Below are positions 23,701 to 32,373 of a stretch of DNA of 64,000 nt, piece by piece. Source of the stretch: Neofusicoccum parvum (Eukaryota; Ascomycota; Dothideomycetes; Botryosphaeriales; Botryosphaeriaceae). The notes under the pieces were generated by a model that saw only the letters and a list, made by a program, of their open reading frames with translations, had not been told where the DNA came from and did not search any database. The position numbers were made by a program, and so were the translations under genes. The stretch covers positions 1,240,001 to 1,304,000 of the forward strand of contig CP087220.1 in assembly GCA_020912385.1 (NCBI GenBank), written 5' to 3'. Within the stretch, counting starts at the first letter, position 1, and each line of letters starts with the position of its first letter.

Positions 23701-24671
23701 CGCCGAAGATCCGGGCGTCTCCGCATTTCCCCCCAGAATAACTGACCACTCAAACCCTCCGTCCGCCGACTCTAATTGCACGACTGCTGCAGCGCAGGTC
23801 TCCATGCGGCCGACCCTCAGCGGGCAACCGGCAACCCCAAGCCCCTTTGGAGGCCGTCGACGACCAGTGACGTTCCCGCAGGGAACATCTTTGCCGCGCC
23901 GAACCTTAAACAGGCGCGTCCAACGTCCAACACTTACCTGTTCGGGCGGCCGCTTTCGCCTTGTCACCAGCGCTTAAAAGTCTAACCGGCGCGCTCCAAA
24001 CTGCATCTGGTAAAATGAACGTTCGTGTTCGTGCAAAAGCGCACTAAACTTTTGGACAAGATCAGCACGCAGCCCGGTAGCCCGCTGGACGCTGAGCACG
24101 GGCGTCCCAAGCCCAAACCTTGTTTGCGCTGTTTGTTGTCTTTATTGAATACTGCAGCGCAGTGCACAGCGCATAACCGTCCGTGCTTTGGGTGAAGGCA
24201 GAGCAGTGCAGTGCTGACTACCTCTGCTACTTGCCAGCCCTGCGCTGAGTGAGCCGGAACCCGACGATCCCTGGTCCGGGGGACGTCTTTTTGGCTCTTT
24301 GGAACGACAGTGCTGGGCTCCAATAATTGCTGGCGGAAGCCAGACACGACCTGGCTGCTGGGCTTCCCTTCGAACTGGGCTGACAGACGCCTGGGCGCAT
24401 AGCTTAATCCAGCTCTGCCTCTTGTGCCGACAGGCTGAGCCCTGAACAGGGGATTGACTGGTGAGAGCTTCTTTGCATCCTACCTCAACGACCAAGCACA
24501 AGCACAGCACAGCAAATTTCGCCCCACCAAAGAATGGCAATGCGCCCAGCATGAGGGCGGTGATGGTAAGGTTTTCGACCACCAGCGCCGGTCAACCTTG
24601 CCGTCCGCCTCTCCTTAGGACCTCCGAGCGTATCCGTCCCACGAAGCATCAACAATTTTCCTCCAAAGGAT
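20727..24671. other. Intergenic region with AT-richer centre
   Basis: About 4 kb downstream of the CFEM gene and upstream of the hydrophobin-like gene. Roughly 21.3-23.2 kb is visibly lower in GC than its flanks. One minus-strand frame (22674-23096) is listed separately as a weak candidate. A second minus-strand frame at 21959-22429 (156 residues) has no recognisable domain and could be unrelated. The 23.3-24.7 kb end returns to mixed composition and should contain the hydrophobin-like promoter. Confidence 0.5.
22674..23096 (-). CDS. Possible small protein, unrecognised
   Basis: A 140-residue frame in the AT-richer block. It begins with a short hydrophobic stretch (MAKLLLLLISSRLAGS) that could act as a signal peptide. 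It ends with a well-mixed helical-looking segment (LSVLSYWQNNIHMAPESALM, then LARHNVRCAQKHILELLQ) that reads more like real protein than the surrounding GC-driven frames. I do not recognise the family. It might be one exon of a longer minus-strand gene that includes the 21959-22429 frame, but I could not find a convincing pair of splice sites linking them. Chance remains a fair explanation. Confidence 0.22.
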   Translation of the reverse strand: MAKLLLLLISSRLAGSPWSEKIGYQSDRAGAPQVAATQWREQKYPSGDLLVSGPPEHHGLVISRITSVHGRDEPSGPLPEKHEDLQNGVPYATIEDDLPLSVLSYWQNNIHMAPESALMLARHNVRCAQKHILELLQRLH

Positions 24672-24693
24672 CCAATCTCCAGAGCTCTATAAA
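24672..24693 (+). promoter_or_regulatory. CCAAT and TATA boxes of the hydrophobin-like gene
   Basis: A CCAAT pentamer (24672-24676) lies 11 bases before a canonical TATAAA (24688-24693). A long pyrimidine-rich, CAAC/CCAG-containing leader follows up to the ATG at 24866. This arrangement is typical of strongly and conditionally expressed fungal genes. Function is inferred from position only. Confidence 0.55.
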
Positions 24694-24865
24694 GGGCACC
24701 CATCTCTTCCACCAGAAAGGAAGCCAGCAGCAACAACAGCTCCCACAGTTCCTTCACTCAGCTCCTCCCAGCCTTCCCAGCTCCAGCCCACCGGCCTTCA
24801 TCTCTCGTCCACTCTTTTCATCTTCTCCCAACCCAGAAGAAACCCCACCTACAAAAACCCACAAA

Positions 24866-25536
24866 ATGAAGTCCACCACCGCCACCACCATCCTCGCAGC
24901 CCTGACCCTCGGCCTCCTCGCCACCGCCGCGCCCGTCGACCCGGACAGCTACGACATCGGCGGCGGCTTCCCGCCCTACGACCCGGGCGACCTCGACGGC
25001 GACGGCATCCCCGACTGGAAGGAGACGGTCCCGTGGGTGGAGCCGCCCAACTTCCCCAAGGCCGCGTACGGCGCGCCCCCGCCTGGCCCCTTCTACCCGC
25101 CCGTGCCCGGCAACTACAAGCGCGACGCGGAGGCGCACCCGCCCGCCTGGGGCCCGCCTCCCAAGCAGTGGGGCCCGCCGCCTAACCCGTGGGGCCCGCC
25201 CCCCAACCCCTGGGGTCCTCCGCCCAACCCGTGGGGCCCGCCGGCGGGCGGCCCGAACGTGTGCTCCGGCAACAACAACGTGGCGGCGTGCTGCAACGGG
25301 GGGGACTGCGCGGTTGTGCCGCAGAATGCCTGTGAGTAGATCCCCGATCGCCCCGGTGGTGTGGAGATGTTTTGGGCTAACGTGGTGTGGCAGTGTCCGG
25401 CCTCCTCGGCCTCAACCTGGGCATCGGCGCGCTGAACCAGGCGTGCAGCTCCAACCAGCAGATCAACTGCTGCGAGCAGAACGGCGGCGGCCTGATCAAC
25501 CTCCAGAGCTGCGGCTCGCTGCTGGACATCTTGTAG
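24866..25536 (+). CDS. Hydrophobin-like secreted protein with propeptide and WGPPPNP repeats
   Basis: Two exons, 24866-25331 and 25394-25536, give 202 residues; the 62-nt intron splits a Leu codon. Order of parts: signal peptide (1 to about 21, ending LLATAAP); acidic segment with a calcium-loop-like DLDGDGIPD (42-50); a dibasic KR (85-86) followed by DAEA, like a Kex2 site with dipeptide trimming; five heptads starting with Trp (95-129); then eight cysteines at 133, 142, 143, 148, 173, 181, 182 and 195. The C-CC-C-C-CC-C order and the hydrophobic stretch LSGLLGLNLGIGALNQ are hydrophobin hallmarks. The four-residue gap between C3 and C4 is far shorter than in class I (about 17-39) or class II (about 11). 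It is therefore hydrophobin-like rather than a standard member. Mature forms would coat aerial hyphae or conidia. The splice matters: reading through would add a ninth cysteine and then a stop. Confidence 0.82.
25148..25252 (+). repeat. Five 21-bp coding repeats (WGPPPNP heptads)
   Basis: Five in-frame heptads inside the hydrophobin-like gene: WGPPPKQ, three near-identical WGPPPNP, and a decayed WGPPAGG. The 21-bp period is clear in the DNA (tggggcccgccgcctaaccc and relatives). Such tracts expand and contract by slippage, so copy number may vary between strains. Confidence 0.9.
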
Positions 25537-26229
25537 ATGCGGCGTGCGGCGTGCGGCATGCCCGGAACGCCCCGCTCGCGTCAGGCGAGCGCTAATCTGA
25601 GAGATGGAAGGTGAGGACGGGAAATCGGGAGTGGTTAGACGCCTGGGACCTGCCGTTCCTTGCTCTTCCCTAATTGTTTCGTCTTCTCGACTTGCTTTAT
25701 TTGGGTCTCCCGGGACTCCTAATTTTGGCGATACTGTAGCCGTCCGTTCTTTTGTAGTGGAGAAGACTTGTAACGCATATATTCAGGTGCGAAGCTTGTG
25801 CGATTGTGAATCAAAAGGCGTGACTGTAAGATTTGCTGCAATCCAGTGATGCCTTACAACCCTAACTTGACACCTAAATTCGGAGGTGAAAAAAGGGTGA
25901 AAAAGTAATCAGGACGACGGCTGCCCAAGACTGGTGTTGGAAGAGAGATAGGGGATAAAGTTTGGCCCTGGACACCCTTGCAACTTTAGTTTTCGGGCGA
26001 AAGGCAATTCTGACCTGTGATCTGTAAGCACCTAATTGGCTTTCAATGACAACGATGAAGCTGTGAGCAATTTGCAAGACCAACAAAGGGAAAATCGGTC
26101 GTCAAGTCTCTTGAAAAAGTTGGTTACAAGTCTATTGCCAACCTCCCCATACTGTACACTCAGCTCTTGCTGCACGCCAACTTTCCGTGTCCACCATCTA
26201 ATCCGTGACTCTCAAACAAAAACCATGAT
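25537..26229. other. Intergenic, convergent 3' ends
   Basis: About 0.7 kb between the stop codons of the hydrophobin-like gene and QCR8, which converge. It is AT-richer than the coding DNA. Nothing gene-like is seen; it should hold both 3' UTRs and polyadenylation sites. Confidence 0.6.
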
Positions 26230-26700
26230 CTACTCCTCGGCGTCGGCGTACTCGGCGCGACCCTCCTTAGAGTTAAGGTACTCGTTCCTGTGAATTCCGA
26301 TCCGTCAGCCCGTCGTTCAACCCAACGCTGGAAGAAGTGCGTCCCAATGGCAGTCCAGGAATGATGTGTGTACGCACCTCTCGATAGCCCAGTTCATGAG
26401 CGAGTAGCCGGCGACGAGCGGGACGGACCAGAACAGGACCTGTTGCCTGGTGCGGCGGAAGGTGTTGAAGATGGCGTTGTGGAAAGCGCCGCCGAGGGGC
26501 TTCTGACGGTTGTTGGACAGAGCGTAGGTGGTGACGCCCTTCTGCGCCGGGGAGCCTGCGCATCACTGTGAGTCCATTGCTGTCTGCGTACGCGAGCGAG
26601 GGGAGGCCGGGAGGGCGTGCGTGCGCTGCGGCGGGCATCATGCGGGCGCGGTCACGGCAGGACGCGGGGAGTGCGTACCGAGGCTTCCCCACCAGCCCAT
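26230..26700 (-). CDS. qcr8: Cytochrome b-c1 complex subunit 8 (ubiquinol-cytochrome c reductase)
   Basis: Three exons, 26700-26679, 26555-26378 and 26287-26230, encode 85 residues. Exon 1 gives only MGWWGSL plus one base, so this gene is easily missed. The joined protein contains GSPAQKGVTTYALSNNRQKP, FHNAIFNTFRRTRQQVLFWS, a membrane helix (VPLVAGYSLMNWAI), and the conserved C-terminal RNEYLNSKEGRAEYADAEE. This is the pattern of fungal Qcr8, a small subunit of respiratory complex III in the mitochondrial inner membrane that contacts cytochrome b near the quinone site. Length fits the family (about 85-110). All splice sites are GT-AG. It is divergent from prohibitin PHB1, another inner-membrane protein, 492 bp away. 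Confidence 0.95.
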
Positions 26701-27192
26701 GTACCTGCGAGAAGAAGCATTGGGTCAGCGTCGGAGCGTGGAGATGGGGTTGGCGGCGCCGCGGTCGGCGGAGCTCTGGCGGAAAGGAAGTTTCTTGGAT
26801 CTGGCGGAGGCGGGGGGAGGACGCACTGGCCGGGCAACTTTTCACCGCCGCCACCCATTGTGTCGGTATATCAGAGCGGATGAGTTGGGAGATGGAGGTC
26901 GGGGCGCGTCGGCGGAGCGGGTGGTTGCGTTAGTGGTGAGGCGTTGGAGTCTGCGTTGCGATGTTCGCCGAGTCGAGGAACGAATGGCAGACAAGCTGAC
27001 CCAATCCAGCCTTGGCGTCACGTGCCCCCGCCCGATGCCCGAAAAGTGCTATCGACAACGCCGCCGAAAGCTTCGACTGCCTGACGCGAGCACCTCTGCC
27101 GTCAATCTTCGCCGCCCACCCCAGCTGCACCTCCGTCGCCGCCCCTCCGCCTCAATCGCCGCCCGCTGCAGCTCCTTCCCACGTCCTCCGCC
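26701..27192. promoter_or_regulatory. Shared divergent promoter of qcr8 and phb1
   Basis: The only DNA between two divergent mitochondrial genes. It contains a CCAAT box on the plus strand (27001-27005) and an inverted one (ATTGG, 26719-26723). CCAAT is the target of the Hap2/3/5 (AnCF) complex that controls respiratory genes in fungi. Binding is inferred, and the inverted box lies so close to the qcr8 ATG that it may sit in the 5' UTR. Confidence 0.5.
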
Positions 27193-28114
27193 ATGGCCAA
27201 CGCCCTCCAAGCAATCTACAAGTGGGCTGTCCCGCTCGCCATCGGCGCATCGGCTGTCCAGGCTTCGCTGTACGATGTGAAGGGCGGCACCCGCGCCGTC
27301 ATCTTCGACCGTCTGTCCGGTGTGCGCGAGTCCGTCATCAACGAGGGCACCCACTTCCTGGTCCCGTGGCTGCAGCGCGCCATCATCTACGATGTGCGCA
27401 CCAAGCCGCGCAACATCTCCACCACCACCGGCAGCAAGGATCTCCAGATGGTCAGCCTGACCCTGAGAGTCCTGCACCGCCCGGAGGTCAAGCAGCTGCC
27501 GCGCATCTACCAGGTAAGCATTGCATTCCCAATTGGCCGCCGCGGCGTTGCCCGACCGCTGCCTGGTGGACTGAGTGCTGACATCACCGCAGAACCTCGG
27601 CACCGATTACGACGAGCGTGTGCTGCCGTCCATCGGCAATGAAGTGCTCAAGGCCATTGTCGCCCAGTTCGACGCGGCCGAGCTGATCACCCAGCGTGAA
27701 GCCGTGTCCAACCGCATCCGCACCGACCTGCTTAAGCGCGCCCAAGAATTCAACATCGCCCTGGAGGATGTGTCCATTACCCACATGACCTTCGGCAAGG
27801 AGTTTACCAAGGCCGTTGAGGAGAAGCAGATTGCCCAGCAGGAGGCCGAGCGCGCCCGTTTCATCGTCGAGAAGGCTGAACAGGAGCGCCAGGCGAGCGT
27901 CATCCGCGCTGAGGGTGAGGCCGAGGCTGCGGACACTATCAGCAAGGCGGTCGCCAAGTCTGGTGATGGCCTCATCCAGATCAGAAGAATCGAGACCCAG
28001 AAGGAGATTGCCCAGATGTTGGCCGGCAACCCTTCGGTTACGTACCTGCCTGGCGGTAGCAAGGAAGGTGGACAGGGCCAGAGCGGCGGCTTTCTGCTCG
28101 GCCTGAGGTCATAA
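27193..28114 (+). CDS. phb1: Prohibitin-1
   Basis: Two exons, 27193-27513 and 27593-28114, encode 280 residues; the 79-nt intron (GTAAGC...CAG) falls exactly between codons. The N-terminus ([20 protein letters not shown]) is an inner-membrane anchor. The SPFH/band-7 domain follows ([58 protein letters not shown]), then the helical coiled coil ([20 protein letters not shown], ending [11 protein letters not shown]). Prohibitin-1 pairs with prohibitin-2 in ring complexes that act as chaperone and scaffold for respiratory-chain subunits, m-AAA proteases and cristae. Length matches yeast Phb1 (about 287). Confidence 0.97.
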
Positions 28115-28718
28115 GGAACTGTAAGAAAAGGAACGGAAAAGAAAAGAAAAGAAGCTTGGAAGGCATGATGGCATGGTGATACGGCGCAAATAATTAAGGA
28201 CTTCTTGACTGTAATCCTAGGGAATGGATTCTCCTCTTCTATGGTACGAATGAATACCCTTCTCCTGACTACGGAAGTGATCATGTTGGATGAATGCGTA
28301 GACGAGGCAGATGGAGAGCTGTCACTGCGAGAAGACTGCAGCGCCAAGAGACGTATATGCAGAGGTATGTAAGGTGAACAGAGAGCAGGCCGGACTCCGC
28401 TGCTTCGTTTAAGCTCAAACGGGCGCAGGGGACGCGAAGACGCCGGCCGCATGCCGCATAGCTAGAACGGACTACGAATTCATCATTACCATCCTCCTCC
28501 TCTCCCTCAATCTCCACCGTGCAGGCCTCACCACCGAGGTCTGGGCGGCTTTGGTGGACATGTGTGACTCGCAAGCCACCGACTCGGTCTTCGAGGGCCT
28601 TCGCAAGCGCCTGCAGACTCATGCATGTATCCGCAAGATGTGGCTGGATTCTGTTATCTGAGAGGTCATTAGCGAGGCGCTCCTTCTCTTACTCTGCCAG
28701 GGCAGCCAGCTACAGCTC

Positions 28719-28749
<31 letters not shown>

Positions 28750-28774
28750 GTCACAAAAATCGTCAATCCCCGCA
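28115..28774. other. Intergenic, phb1 3' side to broken amidohydrolase
   Basis: Contains the phb1 3' UTR. Around 28410-28661 both strands are open (plus: ...HRAGLTTEVWAALVDMCD..., no ATG; minus: a frame beginning MSLQALAKALEDRVGGLRVT at 28622). Either could be a relic exon, but neither is recognised and no splice partner is clear. It ends in a 29-nt C run, annotated separately. Confidence 0.4.
28721..28749 (+). repeat. 29-nt homopolymeric C tract
   Basis: An uninterrupted run of 29 cytosines just 5' of the first recognisable codons of the amidohydrolase relic. Runs of this length are unstable and error-prone in sequencing, so the true length is uncertain. Confidence 0.85.
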
Positions 28775-29789
28775 ATCACGCTCGAAGAGCACATCCTCAC
28801 CAGTGCAAGTGCTGCGAAGTTGGGCACTGGTAAAAGTTCACCCTTCGATGCCTTGAGTAGTGTGACCGGCAGGGACCTGAGGAAGGGCTTGATTGATGTT
28901 GGGTCGCACAGGCTGCAATCCATGGATGAAGCAAACATCTCCCATGGCAGCCTGCCGGTGCCTCCCACGCCTTCCGAGGCTATTGCTATCAACAACGAAC
29001 TGTACAACGCCACCAAAGCCAACCCCGACCGTTTCGTGGGATTTGCCACCCTGCCCATGAACGATCCTGTGGAAGCCGCGAAAGAGCTGAGACGCGCCGT
29101 CATGGAGCTGGGTTTCGTTGGGGCCCTCGTGGACAATCACGCCCAGGGGAAGTTTTACGACGAACACACCTACTGGCCCATCTTCGAGCAGGCCGTCGAG
29201 CTGGATGTGCCGAGCTCGAGGTCGTAGCCAAAGCATATTATCATGGCAACTTTGATGCCTTTTCTGCATCATGCATTGGGTCGTGGGCATACGGCTGGCA
29301 TTCGGACATTGCGTAGGTGCTTCAAAACAGCGTGGAGAAGCACTAAACTAAATACACTGCAGGGTTCACATCCTCCGCCTGTACGCTTCGGGCTTCTTTG
29401 ACGCCCACCCCAAATTCAAGCTCATGATTGGCCACATGGGAGAGACGCTTCTTATGATGGTTGGACGCATTGGGCAGTGGAATCGTGCTTTCAGCGGCGC
29501 TAAGCGCTCCTTCGAAGATATCTGGAAGAATAACATTTATGTCACGACTTCCGGCTTTTTCGATGTTCCTCCGTTGAAGCTTCTGCTGGATACTCTGCCT
29601 GCGGATCACATCATGTATTCTGTCGATTACCCATTCGGTTCTAACGAGCAGGGAGCAAAGTTTCTGGAGCAGATTCAGAAAGAGAAGGTGTTCGAGAATT
29701 ACGGTGGTGACGAGGCCTACCGCGGATTCTTGAGGGGAAATGCTGAGAAGCTTTTGAGTTTGAGAGAGAAGGGATTTACTTCCGAGTAG
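28775..29789 (+). pseudogene. Broken metal-dependent amidohydrolase (gamma-resorcylate/2,3-dihydroxybenzoate decarboxylase type)
   Basis: The frame opens with ITLEEHILTS, carrying the Glu and His metal ligands of the ACMSD/amidohydrolase-2 family. It continues with FVGFATLPMNDPVEAAKELR, GFVGALVDNHAQGKFYDEHT and YWPIFEQAVELDVP. At about 29209-29215 it breaks: family members continue VP-I-Y-L-H-P, but here roughly ten codons with that metal-binding His are absent and the frame shifts. The next conserved block (AKAYYHGNFDAFSASCIGSW...YGWHSDIA) is in another frame. A normal 50-nt intron (29313-29362) then joins to VHILRLYASGFFDAHPKFKL, MIGHMGE, and a good C-terminus with DYPFGS, the remaining metal Asp. 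No in-frame ATG exists between a stop at 28670 and ITLEEH. A shorter gap is suspected after MDEANI. Together these suggest a non-functional copy; a sequence error or extra 5' exon is the alternative. Confidence 0.7.
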
Positions 29790-30181
29790 ACTCATCTCTA
29801 GTTGTCCATGCCTAGTAGCACTTGCACCATTTATGTATTTCATTTTCCAGTCTGGTGTGGAGCAGTCCTATTTCTGTTCAACAGGTTATGGCGATAATTA
29901 CAACGATGGCAACAGACCACACATGTCATGTAATGTAGTTGTCTATGTGTAATTTTCTGAAGACTTACCAACGTAGTCATTGAAGCGGACATGTTGGTGC
30001 AAAAAGTAGTTTGCTGGGGCACGTAAATAGCTGAAAGCTACATCTAACTCCGACATGAATTTCTTAATCTATATCGAGTCTTCAGATTGTTTGGCCTCTT
30101 GATCAACCCGAGAAAACTGCGTGCAACTCAAAACCATTACCAGTGCTAAAATACAAACATAACCTCAGTCCAGCCCCACCC

Positions 30182-30325
30182 TCAAAGCTTGGCCAGCAAC
30201 TCCCTTCCCTCCCTCGCCAACTCCAACACCCCACCGCCCGCACTTCCGAACTCCGATACCTCCCCCTCCGTTACAAACGGGCAGATCTGGATCAAGAAGG
30301 TTGTACTTGAAATTGCCTCAGTCCA
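30182..30325 (-). other. Possible orphan 3' exon, unrecognised
   Basis: On the minus strand a short open segment reads ...TEAISSTTFLIQICPFVTEG, then EVSEFGSAGGGVLELAREGR and ELLAKL before a stop at 30184-30182. The composition and ending look like a genuine C-terminus, unlike the surrounding frames. No upstream exon could be joined. I do not recognise the family. Confidence 0.22.
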
Positions 30326-30882
30326 TCATCAAAAGCGGCCACTTTGATGGTGTAGTCGGTATACCACGGACGTGATAGTCTGAGCTGCATTGGAAAGTCT
30401 TCTCGTGATGATGACTGACATAATTGGTTGGCAATGTGGGAGCACAGTGAAGAGAAGTAGAGGATTCAAACAATGTGTTGCTTCTCTCAATGGTAGCTAT
30501 GGAGTTCAAAAGCCTCGAACTGGGAGGATTGGCGAAGCTTAGCTTGAATTAAGCTCCGCATAGAGCTTACGCGTTGGGAAGATCGGTACGAACGGCATGA
30601 TCACGCAATGCGGTGGCCTTGTGACGAGATCGGAGCTATCCCGCGCCAGATAATTATTTTCGGCATTTCAAGATGCTTCAGCGCAATGTGGTACATAAGA
30701 TATAGATGCTGCCATTGGAAGTGAGCCCGCTGAGTAAGAGTTGAGGGCTGAAGTATCCGTTTAGACAAATCAAGTCATCTGTGCTGATTTTTCGTCTCTC
30801 CATTACTTTTCATTTTATGTGGCTATCCTCGGGAGGGAATTCTGCGTCTCAATCTCTTTTGCAATTCATTATGGTGCTCTAG

Positions 30883-31074
30883 TCCACCGAAACTTCAACC
30901 AATCCCTTCCTAAAGCTCCTTAAAGACGCGTTCAAGTACACACAAGGCACGCCGAAGAAGCGCGACGCCGACGAAGGTAGCGGAACGGTGTTGTCCCGCG
31001 AATTTTGTGAAAACTGCGGGAGCTTCATTCTGGAGTACGGCGCACGTGTTGAAACTTTCTTTGACTTCTGGTAA
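30883..31074 (+). pseudogene. Relic of a GFA/CENP-V-type zinc protein
   Basis: A 63-codon open segment without an ATG reads DAFKYTQGTPKKRD, then DEGSGTVLSREFCENCGSFI and LEYGARVETFFDFW before a stop. The Gly-Ser-Gly...Arg-x-Phe-Cys-x-x-Cys-Gly-Ser-x-Ile pattern is the C-terminal zinc-binding half of glutathione-dependent formaldehyde-activating (GFA) family proteins. The N-terminal CxCG half and the usual C-terminal tail were not found in nearby frames. A fragment of a decayed gene is the simplest reading. Confidence is limited by the short match. Confidence 0.4.
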
Positions 31075-32373
31075 ATGCAAGGAATTCTGGCTTGCTACCA
31101 AGGAACGGGCGCTGCCCTCGTTCAAGATACATTTGTGGTGGAAGCCTGGATGAGCTGGAGGCGTTTTGTAAGAGTCGAGCGGTGTGGGTGCCCGAGGTGG
31201 CTGGTATGGATGCGCTCTCGTCTTGTTCTGGCTTCGCAAAGCTATAGTGGGGTGGTCTATCATGGCTGACGATCTGATGGTTTAGGCGCCTTCCAGACGA
31301 GAGAAATACAGGAGTGAACCGGAAAGAAGACCTGGTAAGCGTAGCGAATGAGGATGAGGCTGGAAAGTGCGGAATGCGGTATAGTTCGTGGAGCGGGCTG
31401 GGCTACTCATTGTAAGAAACTCAGTATGAACGGCGATCTTCTTCAATGCCTTTCTCGTTGGGTGGCTGCTTCAAGGGCGTTGGTGAAGGCAATGAGGATT
31501 TGCATTCCGGTCAGCCTCGCTTGGGTCCCAGCAGACTTGGGCTTAGTGAGGTTCTGTTGGCCACGTCGCTGTCTCAGCCTCGCATGGGCAGATTCGTCTG
31601 TACTACGAACAGCCACGTAGGTGCGGGGTAGGTGAGCGCACTTAAATGCGCAAGTACGGAAGTGCGCTGCTCAGCCGCAAAGTCTCAGCTCAGGATAAAA
31701 ACAATGCCCACTTCCTCAACGTCGTTGCCAATCGATTCCTCATTCACTGACTCAAAAAATCTCTTCTTTGAGAACATCTGAAGCTTATCATTCCGATTAC
31801 CGCCATGTCGGACGCATTTGAATGGCCGACCTCGGGCGCTTTGCAAATACAAGGGCGGGGGACTGTGCTGCAGGGGCAGCACGAAAAGAACGAAGTTGTA
31901 TGATTATACTTCGTATTAGAGGCTGAAGCAATAAGGATGTACTAACATTTACTCAGAATCAGCAGGTATGCTAAACTTTCGTTTCTCAAGATTTTAGAAT
32001 TGCAGATTTGCCAGGATCCGGATTGGAGGACTGGATTGGAGAACTGGGTTGTGAGACTGGATCTGACTTCTACGTGCAGAAAACACCAGTAGGATTTTCA
32101 GAAGAGCAGTTTACTGTTACAACAATGGCCTTCAGAGCTGTACTGTTCTAAGAAACTGGAGGAAGTGCGAGCAGGCACGTAAACCAGAGACAGAGACTTG
32201 GATCGATGCTCTGAGACCTGCAGACACGGCACGACCGCTAATTGACGCTATCAACTTCCGGAGGCAACTTCCGGAGGCAGACCGTATACTACACTACACA
32301 CTTCCGGGTGTGGAGGGTGTACTACACTTAACCAGCGAAATGACAAAAGAAAGTTCAGATTGGTGAGGAGTAA

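Larger units (their letters stand above)
29790..32373. other. AT-richer intergenic region with relics
   Basis: Apart from the two small relics listed separately (30182-30325 and 30883-31074), no gene is supportable. Open frames are short and unrecognised. At 32257-32280 the 12-mer caacttccggag occurs twice in direct tandem. Composition is lower in GC than the housekeeping regions. It resembles decayed accessory DNA, though I found no transposase, reverse transcriptase or clear terminal repeats. Confidence 0.45.

Noticed and set aside
25148..25252. WGPPPNP repeats as an alpha-pheromone precursor
   Set aside because: The repeats are not each separated by Kex2 sites; only one KR precedes the block, and a cysteine domain follows. 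A surface protein fits better, though one released peptide stays possible.
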